DNA of 64,000 nucleotides from contig JBBCBC010000022.1 in NCBI GenBank assembly GCA_037126765.1, positions 17,761,758-17,825,757 on the forward strand, read 5' to 3'. Shown in pieces: positions 44,580-55,288 of the stretch. The notes beneath the pieces were generated by a model, which was not told the origin of the DNA, ran no database searches, and saw only the letters and a program-made list of their open reading frames with translations. The position numbers and the translations under genes were made by a program. How positions within the stretch are numbered: the first letter of the stretch is position 1; the number at the start of each line of letters is the position of its first letter. This DNA comes from Stenogyne calaminthoides (lineage: Eukaryota; Streptophyta; Magnoliopsida; Lamiales; Lamiaceae).

Positions 44580-45460
44580 ATGTCGCAACTTTTTAATCCA
44601 CTGCTATATAAACTCAAAGATCTTATGCTTACTGGTGAAAATTATATCGATTGGATTTACAAAATAAAACTTGTCCTAGCCGCATCACCATCCAAATGGT
44701 ACTTGATACACCAAAACCCAAAAAACCAGCTAAGGGTGCCGGAGTATGGGACGAGATGCAATATGGTGAATGGGAGCTGGCACATCTGTCAAATTTGTTG
44801 AAACACCTTCACCAAGGATATGAGTCAGCTGCAGACATCTTGCAGAATCTCGAAGCGATGTTTGCACATCCGGCCCATATGGCAGTCCAAAGCGTGAAGC
44901 GAGAAATGGCTGAGTTAAAAATGGAGATAGGAACGACTACAAGGGAGCACGTTCTTAGGGTTATGGTGCTCTTTGAGGAACTTGAGATCCTCGGCGAATA
45001 ATGTGATTTCAAGACTAAGATTGATTTCATTCTACAGTCCTTACCAAAGAGCTATAATCACCACTATCTTGAGTATCTATTGGAAGATCTAGATTGTACA
45101 GTGGATGATCTTGTAAATGCTCTCACTTTGGTTGAAAGGGAAATGGAGCGCGAGGAAAAGAACTTGGGAAAACAGGATTCTTCTCTTCATTCTAGGTCAA
45201 ATGGTGGTAAGAATGATGAAAAGAGAAGAAAGTTAAACCAAGCAGACTCAACATCAAATAAGAGCATGGAATCAAGCATGAGGAAAGCTTTGGAGAGCGG
45301 CAGAGTAGGACACTGGAGGGCGGCCTGTTCCAATTCTTCTAAGAATGAAAAGAAAGATAATTCTCACGCACTAGTTGTTGAAACTTGTTTCGCGGTGTAT
45401 GCCTCCCATTTATGGGTGGTGGATACGGGATCCACTGATCATGTTTGTTTCACTTTATAG
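44580..45460 (+). pseudogene. Gag and protease start of element E
   Basis: Starts MSQLFNPLLYKLKDLMLTGE like element A. A frameshift near 44690 moves to VLDTPKPKKPAKGAGVWDEM, then YESAADILQNLEAMF and REHVLRVMVLFEELEILGE with TAA at 45001. The frame resumes with IDFILQSLPKSYNHHYLEYL to the knuckle region. There only GHWRAAC remains; the first two Cys of CFNCGEKGHW are lost (SGRVGHW). The protease start HLWVVDTGSTDHVCF (about 45408-45450) is intact in this copy, followed by a TAG at 45459. Confidence 0.88.
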
Positions 45461-46640
45461 GGGTTCAAGCGGGCCTGGCAACTTAGTGGGAGTGAGATCC
45501 TCATCTCACTGGGCGATGCTACGAGAGTGGCAGCTGAAGCAGTGGGAGAAGTGCACCTGTCTTTTGAAGACAGAGTTTTAATTTTAAGAGATGTTCTTTA
45601 CGTTCCTAGTTTTAGAAAGACTTTAATTTCGTTTTCTAAACTTTACCTTGATGGATATTCGGTTACTTTTGACAAAGTTGTTACCATTTCTCTTTATGAT
45701 AAATTTATCTGTCATGGAACGTTGTCGAATAATTTCTATACAATTAACTGTGCACACGACTCACGAAATGCATCCTATAACACATCAACTATTTTCGTCA
45801 AAAGAAAACGTTCATCAGACGTGAACGAAACACTTCTATGGCATCTCAGATTGGGACATATTAATCCAAAAAGGATTCAAAGGTTGGTAGAAGATGGTTC
45901 ACTGGAGTCTCTCCGGGTTGAACCAATCCCAACTTGCAAATCATGTTTGGAGGGTAAAATGACCAAGAGGGCATTCAGAGCCAAGGGGAATAGAGACAAA
46001 GAAGTTTTAGAAATCGTTCACACAGACGTATGTGGTCCAATGTCAATCAAAGCAAGAGGAGATTATGAGTATTTCGTCACTTTTATTAATGATTACTCAA
46101 GGTACGGCTATATTTTCCTTATGAAGCATAAATCTGAGACCTTTGACAAATTCAAAGAATTTTAGGCTCAAGCAGAGAATCATAGGGAAAAACGTATCAA
46201 GCCTCTACGATCTGATCGTGGAGGCGAGTACCTCAGCGATGAGTTTATGAACTACTTGTCAGATAAAGAGATTGTATCCCAGCTAACTACACCCGGAACT
46301 CCTCAACAAAACTGGGTTGCAGAGCGAAGAAACAGAACTCTTTTAGAAATGGTTAGATCAATGATGAGTTATGCGGATCAACCCAAGTCGTTCTGGGGTC
46401 ATGCCTTGGAAACAACGGCTTATATTCTGAACTTGGTGCCATCCAAATCGGTTCCCAAAACTCCCAAAGAATTGTGGACCGGGTGCAAGCCCAGTTTGAG
46501 ACACATGAGAATTTGGGGGTGTCCGGCCTACGTGTTGGACAAGGAAGCCGGAAAATTGGATCCTCGATCAGAATTAAGGTTGTTTATAGGATACCCCGAG
46601 GGAACAAAAGGGTGTATGTTCTATGGTCCCAAAGATCAAA
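45461..46640 (+). pseudogene. Element E protease end, GAG-pre-integrase and integrase
   Basis: Protease body GDATRVAAEAVGEVHLSFED, then ILRDVLYVPSFRKTLISFSK. HHCC domain LLWHLRLGHINPKRIQ and CKSCLEGKM. Integrase residues IVHTDVCGPM, PLRSDRGGEY and NWVAERRNRT (Gly to Trp before the catalytic Glu). A TAG at 46163 cuts the core between the first two Asp residues. The next frame starts at 46247 and continues (FWGHALETTAYILNLVPSKS, MRIWGCPAYVLDKEAGKLDP). A second frame continues to 47125 where the RT starts. Confidence 0.88.
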
Positions 46641-48420
46641 AGGTGGTAATAAGCACCCACTTTAGATTTTTGGAAGAAGACTATATGAACGAAAGAAATC
46701 CCAGAAGTGAGATTACCTTAAAAGAGCTAAGGGGGTTAACCTCAGTGCCAACTGTACAAGATGACATACCAAACGACACACTTACACAACAGGAACCTTG
46801 TGGTAGTGGGAGGGTTGTAAGACAACCCGAGAGATTCATGGGGGTAGGAGAGTTCTCGAACTTAGTCCCCGGTCAAGATGAATCAGACCCATGGACTTAC
46901 GACGAGACAATCCAAGACAAGGATGCAGTTTCTTGGCAAACAGCAATGAAAGCCGAGATGGGTTCTATGGATCATAACAGAGTGTGGGAGCTAGTCGAAC
47001 CACTTAATGGCCATTGGTTGCAAGTGGGTATACAAGAGGAAAAGAGGACCGGATGGGAAGGTGGAAACCTTCAAGGCAAGGCTTGTGGCGAAAGGTTATA
47101 CTCAGAAAGAAGGGATCGACTATGAGGAAACCTTTTCACCTGTAGCAATGCTCAAGTCTATCCGAATCCTCTTGTCGATTGCTGCGCATCTCGACTTTGA
47201 GATCTAACAAATGGATGTCAAGATGGCTTTCCTTAACGGAAGTCTTGAAGAGGAAATTTATATGCAACAACCCCAAGGATTCATTGAAAAAAGCCAAGAA
47301 CACCTAGTTTGTAAGCTCGAGAAGTCCATTTATGGACTCAAACAAGCATCCAGAGCTTGAAACCAATGTTTTGATCAAGTAATAAAGTCTTATGGGTTTG
47401 CTCAAAACGAGTACGAAAGTTGTGTGTACAATAAGCGTGTTGAAACTGCATTAGTATTCTTGGTACTATACATAGATGACATTCTGCTCATCGGGGATGA
47501 TGTAAACGTGTTGTCAGACGTAGGGGCATGGCTTTCAAAACAGTTTGATATGAAAGACTTAGGGGAAGCCGGGCACATCCTTGGGTCAAGATCACTCAAG
47601 ATCGCAAGAAAAAGATGATAGGCTTATCGCAAGCTTCATATATAGACACTGTCTTGAAGCGATTCCAAGAAAGGATTCGTACCTTTCGAACATGGAATCC
47701 ATCTATCCAAGGAAATGTGCCCTAAGACACAAAAGGAGATAGATGACATGAAAGGCATTCCTTATACTTCGGCTGTCGGAAGTCTTATGTATGCAATGCT
47801 GTGCACGAGACCGCATATCTACTTTGTTGTTGGCATGGTAGCGAGATATCAAAGTAATCCAGGAAAAGAGCATTGGACGGCTGTTAAGAACATTCTGAAG
47901 TATCTGAAAAGAACTCGGGATAGAATGTTAGTTTATCAGTCAGATAGTCTAATCCCCATCGGTTACACGGACTCGGATTTCCAATTAGACTTAGATTCTA
48001 GAAAATCTACCTCCGGTAGTGTGTTTTACATGGGGGGAGGAGCCATGATATGGAGAAGCGTTAAGCAGAAATGCATCGCCGATTCTACCATGGAAGCCGA
48101 ATACGTAGCTGCTTGCGAGGCAGGCTCAATAACTTCCTAGTGGACTTGGATGTAGTTCCGAATTTGCCCAGCACAATCACTGGTTATTGTGATAATGCCG
48201 GAGCCGTTGCAAATTCAAGGTTACCAAGAGCCCACAAGGACAGCAAACACATTGAAAGGAAATACCATCTTATACGAGAAATTGTTAAGAGAGGAGATAT
48301 AGAGGTGGCAAAGATCGCGTCAGAAGACAACCTAGCAGATTCATTCACAAAGGGTCTGCCTTAGAACACATTCGAGATACATGTGGAAGGAATGAGTGTC
48401 AAGACCGTTGCCAATCTTCT
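46641..48420 (+). pseudogene. Reverse transcriptase and RNase H of element E
   Basis: The linker and RT start lie at 46860-47040. A deletion of about 10 bases (GIKP lost before GCKWVYKRKRGPDGK) shifts the frame near 47010. VAKGYTQKEGIDYEETFSPV is followed by TAA at 47206 in the Trp of the WQMDVK motif, and Trp to TGA near 47359. The active site is LYIDDILLIG (about 47466-47495), Ile in place of the Val of A. A frameshift near 47585 and another near 48120 precede RNase H (RSVKQKCIADSTMEAEYVAA, CDNAGAVANSRLPRAHKDSK), ending DSFTKGLP at 48364. Confidence 0.9.
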
Positions 48421-48439
48421 TTGAGTATAAGTGGGAGAT

Positions 48440-50293
48440 TGTTAGGGTTATAATGGAAAGTATGCTTTTACTTTGTATAACCAAACTGAATTTCTGTCTT
48501 ATTTACTGAAATTAATCATTTATCCCTGATGCTTTAAATATCATTAAATGTTACATATATTTAAAGCATAACTGTTCAATAAATAGTACGTGTTACATTG
48601 TAGTTAATTTAGTGATACCAGATCACAAAAGATTAAATTAACAGTCCCTTGTAACTAAAAGTGCGCTGTTTACGACCTAGATGGAAATGAACAATCCATC
48701 GTGAAAGGTTGAAGAGTACGGCTCAGATTGACTTGTCTTGACCAGGAGATTACACTAGTGCATGACTGATGCACTGAATAGAACCTACAGGAGGATAAAT
48801 TCTTCAGTACTGAATTAGGAAGAATTAGACCTCAGTGGTTCGTTATTTCTTAATCTTCGTCCCTTAAATAGGATCGTGTGTGGTTAGTAATTATTGCTTT
48901 GACTTATGACGGGTAGAGAATCAATGAGATTCAATACTTTATATCTTGGGCAATATTATTGGTCACATGCGATTGCTAAGATTTAATACGAAGAATCGTG
49001 TGCAAGTACGCTTGTTCAATTTGCCCCCTTTGGGAGGTTCATAAGATTTATCATACCAAATCTTGCAAGTGGAATTAGTTTTCGGTATGGATAATAATGT
49101 TGAACCGTTTCTTGACCAAGGAAAAAAGATATTAATTAATGGAAAGCTATTTCAGTGGCTTGAATTAATTAATGGGCTGGATAATCTTAAACACGAAAAA
49201 TAATAACCGGGAGCCATATTAACAGTAATATGAGTTAAGATGGATAGTGCAATATTAATTATGTAGTGGGATTAATTAATATTTATGGGCTTGAATAATA
49301 TTGTGGCTCAATATTAGATATTCAAAGTCCATTAGAAGGTCCAATCTTAGTTCTCCTAAAGGCCCCTCAAGTAGCCCAAACATAATGTCCAATAACTGAA
49401 AAAGGTGTTTAAAATAAAATAAATTATGGTTGCTATTTTTTCCAATTTTTTTCGAAAAACATGAATAAAAGGGGAGAAAGATTTTCTTTGAATTTTGTTA
49501 TGGAATGAAGATATGTATTCTTGGAATACAAGATTATCTCATTAAATTCAAGAAATCTCCCACTTAGTTATTTATGTGGGATTTTTGAAAATTATGAGAA
49601 ATAAAGGGAAAGAAAGATTTTCTTGATTTTCTTGAAAAGATATTATGGAAGATATGTATTCTTGGAATACAAGTATATCTCATAAATTCAAGAAGATCCA
49701 AATCTTGGAATCTTTATCCTAAAATTTCGAAAATACCATAACAATAAGAGAGTGGAATTTTTATGGAATATTTTAATTATGTAGAAAAGAATATATTGGA
49801 TATATATTCAAGATTTCTTGGAGATCAAGAAAGAGATTTTTCCTCCCTTTTCCCCTAGTAAAAATCGGCCATCACCCTCTTATAAATAGGGGATGATTTT
49901 TTCATCCCCAAGTGCAATTCCATGTGTTGGAAAAATTAGAAATCCACAAAGGTGGTGCAACATAATTTTATTTTTCCCTTTTGTTAAATTGTTCGCGAGT
50001 TCCTACCACCGGATTGTTGAACAAGGATAAGGTTATACTTGAGAAGGTCTTTTGATGTGTTTGTGTGAACGAGATCCATCTTCTCAACAGCTATCACTCC
50101 GAGAGGTTAGTTCACGTAAACCCGTAGCAATTTCGCATGCGTAGGATTTATGTGAACTGTTTATATGCATGATTTGTTGTTGAATTATTATTTGAATTAA
50201 TATAGGATTAATTCATGCTAGTAATAATTGTTAGAATTAAATTTGTATTTAAATATTCATCCTGAATAGATCCGGGCAATTAATTCCCCAACA
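48440..50293 (+). repeat. 3' LTR of element E
   Basis: Starts TGTTAGGGTTATAATGG after the purine tract agtgggagat and ends ccccaaca (50293). At 1,854 bp it is the longest copy of this LTR family in the window and contains the segments deleted from the 5' LTRs of A and E. TATA box at 49881-49888 and hairpin to 49909. Confidence 0.9.
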
Positions 50294-50853
50294 ACACGGT
50301 GGGACGCTGCATGAAATGGGCGATCGAGGTCGGCCAGTTTGGGGTCATATATGCCCCACGAACGGCCATCAAGGCAAATGCTTTTGCCGATTTCGTTGTA
50401 GATCTCACCTTCCCAATGGCCGCAGTAGATACACCAATAGGGCCCCCTTGGGAGCTCTACATAGACAGTTCCGCCACTCAAACCTGGGCGGGGCAGGCGT
50501 AGTCCTAACCAGCCCAGACGGACATTCTTTCTAGACGTCCATCATGTTCGACTTTCACGCCACCAATAATGAAGCGGAATACGAGGCCCTCATTGGGGGG
50601 TTAGAGATGGCAATGGCCATGGGAGTGAAGTCGTCAGAAGCCTGCTCGAGAAGTTTGACCAAGTCTACGTGGAGTTGGTACCTAGAAATGCGAACTCTCA
50701 AGCAGACGCCTTGGCCAGGCTTGCAACATCAGAGGGACCGACGGACATACTTGCAAGATTTGTCATGATAAAGGATATGAACCCACCAAGGGGAGAAATC
50801 AAGCAAGACGTACTTGCAAGCGATTCTCCGTTTTAAATGACAGCAATCGACAT
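50294..50853 (+). pseudogene. Gypsy G RNase H remainder, 3' truncated
   Basis: Resumes the gypsy reading after element E with VGRCMKWAIEVGQFGVIYAP, RTAIKANAFADFVVDLTFP and the second RNase H module WELYIDSSATQTWAGQA, then NNEAEYEALIGGLEMAMAMG. An internal deletion and frame change join directly to FDQVYVELVPRNANSQADAL and ARLATSEGPTDI (Tat-type duplicated RNase H). Reading ends at about 50826. Integrase and the 3' LTR of G are absent: the next bases are an inverted A-type LTR fragment. Confidence 0.8.
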
Positions 50854-50857
50854 GTAA

Positions 50858-51184
50858 TTAATAATATTGCCCAAGATATAAGGTATCGAATCACATTGAC
50901 TCTCTTCCCATCATAAGTCAAAGCAATAGTTATTAATTTCACACGATCCTCTTTAAGGGATGGAGATTAAGAAACAACGCACCACTGAGGTCTAATTCTT
51001 GTATATTCAGTACCGAAGAACTTGTCCTCTTGTAGGTCCTCATTCAGCGCACCTAAATGAGCTAGTGTGATCCCTTGGTCAAGACAGGCCAATCTGGGTC
51101 TCACACTTTAACCGTTCATGATGGTTCGTTCATTTCCATCTGGGTTGTGAATTTGTACTTAATTACGAGGGCTATTAATTTGAT
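50858..51184 (-). repeat. Inverted fragment of an A-family LTR
   Basis: About 327 bp read in reverse as the part of the A LTR corresponding to 9380-9720 (attgctttgacttatgatggg; cctcagtggt; gaaatgaac; cagtcccttgtaac-like). Its left end cuts gypsy G and its right end is cut by the LTR of H, so H may have inserted into this LTR. Divergence is higher than between A and E. Confidence 0.8.
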
Positions 51185-51459
51185 CTTGTTGGGAAATATG
51201 TAACTTAGTTTTGATGGAAGTTCCAAAACAGGTTGTAATAGGACCAGTCAGACCTGTTAGCTGACTGATGACTTATAATCAGATTAAGATGACCAACTGA
51301 AATGTATAGATAGCTGAAGTAAAAGATAGGTCACATATTGAGGGGGAACTCAATATGTATAGGTCAGGTCGAAGTATCAGATAACCCAGATAAGGTCAGA
51401 TGATCAGAAGACTAAGCGCAAATCAGAAGACAAGAAGTAAGAAGATCAGGTGAAGACAA

Positions 51460-51595
51460 GAAGACACTGAAGACTCAGATGAACCTGAAGACTCAGATGA
51501 AGCTGAAGGCTCAGATAAACACTGAAGACTCAGATTAAGCTGAAGACTCAGATAAACACTGAAGACTCAGACACTGAAGACTAATTTTGAAGAAG
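51460..51595 (+). repeat. Tandem array of 18-24-bp gaagactcaga units in LTR H
   Basis: About seven units of the type tgaagactcagatgaagc and tgaagactcagataaacac follow each other with small length changes. The B LTRs carry an analogous array of the complementary wording (cttcagcttatctgat) at the equivalent place. Confidence 0.8.
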
Positions 51596-51854
51596 GAGGA
51601 CCAACAGTGATTAACAAGCACCAACGAGTGAAAACAAGCAAGAACAAACACGGAGACACCGTAAAAGAAGCTAAAGCTACAGCAAAATCTCTGTTCAAAG
51701 AACACTACATTTGAAGATTATTCTTAGAGTGTTCATCCCATTAGTTCTTAGCAAGAAATCCTATCCACTAGCATTTTGGCTACCTAAAGCATCAGGATAG
51801 ATTTCCAGTTGGAACCCTCAAACATTCTTTACCCAAACGCAAGTTAGGTTAAGT

Positions 51855-52110
51855 CTGTAGAGTGCGAACTCATTAAACATCTCGACTATCATTTTTAAGG
51901 ATATAAGTCCCGCTGGTTACGTTTGTTGAGTGGGAACTCAATAAACAACTCAGCCATCCTGAAAAGGATATAAGTCTTGAGTGGGAACTCGGTAAACATC
52001 TCGGCCATCCTGAAAAGGATATAAGTCCAGCAGGTTAAGTTTGTAAGAGTGAGAACTCGGTAAACATCTCGGCCATCCTGAAAAGGATATAAGTCCCGCA
52101 GGTTAAAGTA
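51855..52110 (+). repeat. Tandem array of about 50-75-bp units in LTR H
   Basis: Four imperfect units, each with gtgggaactcggtaaacatc, tcggccatcctgaaaaggat and ataagtc, separated by variable ccgcaggttaagttt linkers. Unit starts are near 51865, 51932, 51976 and 52048. The B LTRs have one such block at most. Confidence 0.8.
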
Positions 52111-52521
52111 GGTTAAGGTTCCCCAGTGTTAAGGGAAGAGTGGACGTAGGACGGGTTTCGTCTGAACCACTATAAAAAGTCTTGTGTGCATTTACTTGCT
52201 TTCTTATTGCTTTACACAAGTCACACAACTGAGTTTTAAACAGCATACATATTCTAAGTTAAGCTCAGTCTGCACCAAGCAACTGATCTGATCAGATTGA
52301 CACCTTAGTCAACTGGTTGAAAACTGACTTCAGAATCAGATTGATAAAACTGGTTTTTCACACGGGTAAAAACAAGCTTCCGCACCATTCAGTTAAACTG
52401 ACAGATATCAAACTGATCTGCCCTCAGGTACTCAGTAAGATTGAACATCAGACTAAACTGATACACTAGCACTCTGATCGGGTAATCTGCAGTTCACACC
52501 TGATCCACATGAAAAGTTTTA

Positions 52522-52552
52522 GAAGTCTATTCACCCCTCCCCTCTAGACTTC
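52522..52552. repeat. Hairpin with C-rich loop near LTR H end
   Basis: Arms gaagtcta (52522-52529) and tagacttc (52545-52552) with loop ttcacccctcccctc, identical in structure to the B LTR hairpins and lying about 33 bases before the primer site. Confidence 0.8.
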
Positions 52553-52584
52553 CACCCTCACAAAACCCGTTCGGGACCTACAAG

Positions 52585-52595
52585 TGGTATCGAGC
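52585..52595 (+). promoter_or_regulatory. Primer binding site of element H, one base missing
   Basis: TGGTATCGAGC lies two bases after the LTR, where the family site is TGGTATCAGAGC. The A of CAG is lost, as in many places in H. Confidence 0.82.
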
Positions 52596-52724
52596 AAAGG
52601 GTTCTACTGCACTAATCGGCTTTTGAGTATCATCGATTCTTGAGGAAGAATCTTTGTGGTCATTTGAACGAATGATCTTAAAAAACCGCTTTTCAAAACT
52701 CATTTGTTTTCAAAATCACTCAAA

Positions 52725-55288
52725 GATGGATAATACCTCCGCATGTATCATGATTTGCCTAAGTTTTCAATTGATGAGTATGCAGATTGGGCTATATATA
52801 TGTGTCACCATCTAGGATCGATAAGCGGCAGAATGATGGAAGTCATCGAACGAGGACCCATCATCATATACCATGACAACCCAGGAGTTGGAGGAGATCC
52901 AGATTTTGCCATGGGAAGTCTTGTGCGAAAAAGCCCAGCCTTGATGGATGCAGAGGAAAGAAAGCTGTATACTCTAGATACAATTGCCAGGCATAAAATC
53001 ATGAAGACAATGGATAAAGTCACCAAGGAGAAGATAAAGTATCTCAAAACCGCAAAAGCAATGTGGGATACTTTTTACCGAGATATCTTGAAGAAATGAT
53101 CGGATCAAAGACAAATTTACTACAAGCTGAACTGGTGAAGTTCGAAAAGCTAAAGATGTTGCCCAACGAGACAATCAACAAGCTCGATGGGAGGATCACC
53201 ATGTCGGTCAATAAGCTATGAGAACTTGGTAGAGAGATGTCAGACAATGATATCAACTACAAGATCTTAAGATCTCTCACCAAGAAATGGGACATGAAAG
53301 TCACGGTAATCAAGGATTGCCAAGACATTTCAAAGATGAAGCCGAGTAGCTTGTTCCTAAGCCTTAAAGCTCACGAGTTTGACTTAATCGAAAGAGGACA
53401 AGCAGATGAAGATGAGACGCCTGCTGAAGCCTCAACGTCTAAATCAGTTGCATTTAAAGCAACCAGCAGCAGATCGAAGGCCACTGAACCTGTTGGAAAC
53501 ATAATAAGTCAAGGTAATGTAGACGCTTCCGCTACTGTGAAACTTGAAAGAACAAATACTCAAATTTTGGTAAGTATCGAGATTCTACAAATGACTATCA
53601 AAGAAACAGAGGCCAACCGACGGATCACGAGAAAGAACCGCATCCGATGATCGAAGAGATCACAGAGAAGAAAAGAAAAGAGATGATCCGGATGAGAGAA
53701 GAGATAACAGATCCGGCGTAAGGAGCTCGACATTATCGAAAGGCAAGTCACCGACAGTCCTACGATAAAGTGACTCACCCGGGCAGAGGAAGTTCCGTAG
53801 ATCGAGGATCATGCTTCAATCGCGAAAACCAGTCACTACAAAGACCGACCGCCTGGCCCGACTCCCGAGAAAGAGAAGAGAAACGGAACAAAAGAGAGCA
53901 ACGCCGTAGATAGGAAAGCCCCGGTAGTCGACACATCCGAATCGATGATTCCTATCCGCTTTTCGAGGACTCGCTACTCTTCAGAGAAGACTTCGCCTTA
54001 TAAGCAAAGGCTGCTGACTTCCACGAGCAAGAAGATCTGATATTCTCTTCAGATGACGATGAAGTCTGTCTGATGGCCAAGGAGGACCAATCTGAGGTAA
54101 CCTCCAAACCTTCTGCTTATTCAAATTCCACACCTGCTATTATTAGCACACCTGCTGGAGAGATTGACTTGCAGCTCTACTCTGAGCAATTGCTTGATGA
54201 TCTCTCTGATGCAGTAGACACTTATACAATAGTGGAAGCTGAAAATGACAAGCTAAGGATCGAAAATAATCAAATTTGTTAAGGAGAATGCTCTCAAAGA
54301 AAAGCTCTTAACCTGAAATCCGCTAAACCGCCGTAAGGTAATCGAGAACTTAACATTCTGAAAGTTAAATCTTCTGATCAGGAGGAGCAGATCAAAGATC
54401 AACTAGCAATCAACAAACAACAAGCTGATAATTTCAAAATCCTTCAAGCTAAATTTGATGAGCTATTCCGACTACATGAGAGTCTAAAAACTACTGAGGA
54501 TAGTTTGCACAAGAAAATAGAGGTTTTCACGAAGTCATCTAAAACCGTTCAAGAAATGAACACCTATTTTTGAACGCCGACTAACAAGAAGAGAATTGGG
54601 TATGAGAACCCTTCTACATCCTCAAAAGCCCCGTTTGATTCACTTTAGAAGGGTGTGATCAAACGAATCTCTGACAAAGATACACTAAAAGCTAAATTTG
54701 TATCTGATAAGGGAAAAAAGACTCTTGAAAGCAAGTAAAGGCGGTGCCTAATCGAAAAGGAACATAAATGAACCCCAATCGATAAAAGCATCACCGAAAT
54801 CAACAGAAGAACTCGGTTCTTCAAAGAAACCTCAACCTGATCAGCAGATTAGGTATCAGAAGAGACAACCTGTAAGAAGGAAATCTAATCTGAGACCCAA
54901 TCAAGGTCAGCTGCCTAATAAGCAAGCTATAGGTAAACTACAAAGACCACCTATGCCAAAAATAATATGAATCTTTTGATGGTAGCAGTCGTACCTACCC
55001 TTATAACCAGAGATCTAGTATACATCACCCGAGCCACAATCGATTAAAAAGAAGACAAAATATAAAGAAAAATCCCAAGTCTTCTAAGTCAACCAAGGCT
55101 CACACGAATAATCATACTAATCAGATAACATATAAAGAGATGTATGATTATGTTGATATGTATGGGAGACAAATCAGACCTTCTAATCTATCAGATTTTC
55201 ATAGAAGTGCTCTGTTTGTGTAGATCCCTAAATCCACCACTAAACCCCCAGGACCCAATTCCAAAGGGGTACCTAAAGCCTGATTTGA
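52725..55288 (+). pseudogene. Gag of element H
   Basis: Begins near 52725 (MDNTSA); the capsid frame 52743-53099 follows (YHDLPKFSIDEYADWAIYMC, MMEVIERGPIIIYHDNPGVG, KIKYLKTAKAMWDTFYRDIL). Frame 53237-53650 continues (ILRSLTKKWDMKVTVIKDCQ, PSSLFLSLKAHEFDLIERGQ). 53650-54060 is heavily scrambled relative to B and the zinc knuckle is only partly readable near 53810 (CFNRENQS-like). The coiled coil returns at 54073-54282 (LLDDLSDAVDTYTIVEAEND). 54300-55000 is again broken, with readable islands (LKTTEDSLHKKIEVFTKSSK). The damage is patchy rather than even. Confidence 0.8.

Larger units (their letters stand above)
41367..50293 (+). mobile_element. Element E, copia retrotransposon nested in gypsy G
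   Basis: Same family and orientation as element A, with LTRs 41367-43122 and 48440-50293, CpG island in the leader, gag, protease, integrase, RT and RNase H. The 5' LTR lacks its first 10 or so bases (TGTTGGGGTT), and no 5-bp target duplication is seen. Gypsy RNase H resumes at 50294 with about 60 bp missing. Insertion or later deletion therefore removed the left boundary. Confidence 0.9.
51187..52582 (+). repeat. 5' LTR of element H
   Basis: A 1,396-bp LTR from TGTTGGGAAATATG to gacctaca, related to the B LTRs over most of its length (gatggaagttcc start, gggggaactcaatatg, cactataaaaagtcttgtgtg, end gaagtctattcacccctccc). TATA-like tataaaaag lies at 52171. Two tandem arrays are inside (51460-51595 and 51855-52110). 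Right partner and target duplication lie outside the window; preceding bases are gatct. Confidence 0.85.
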
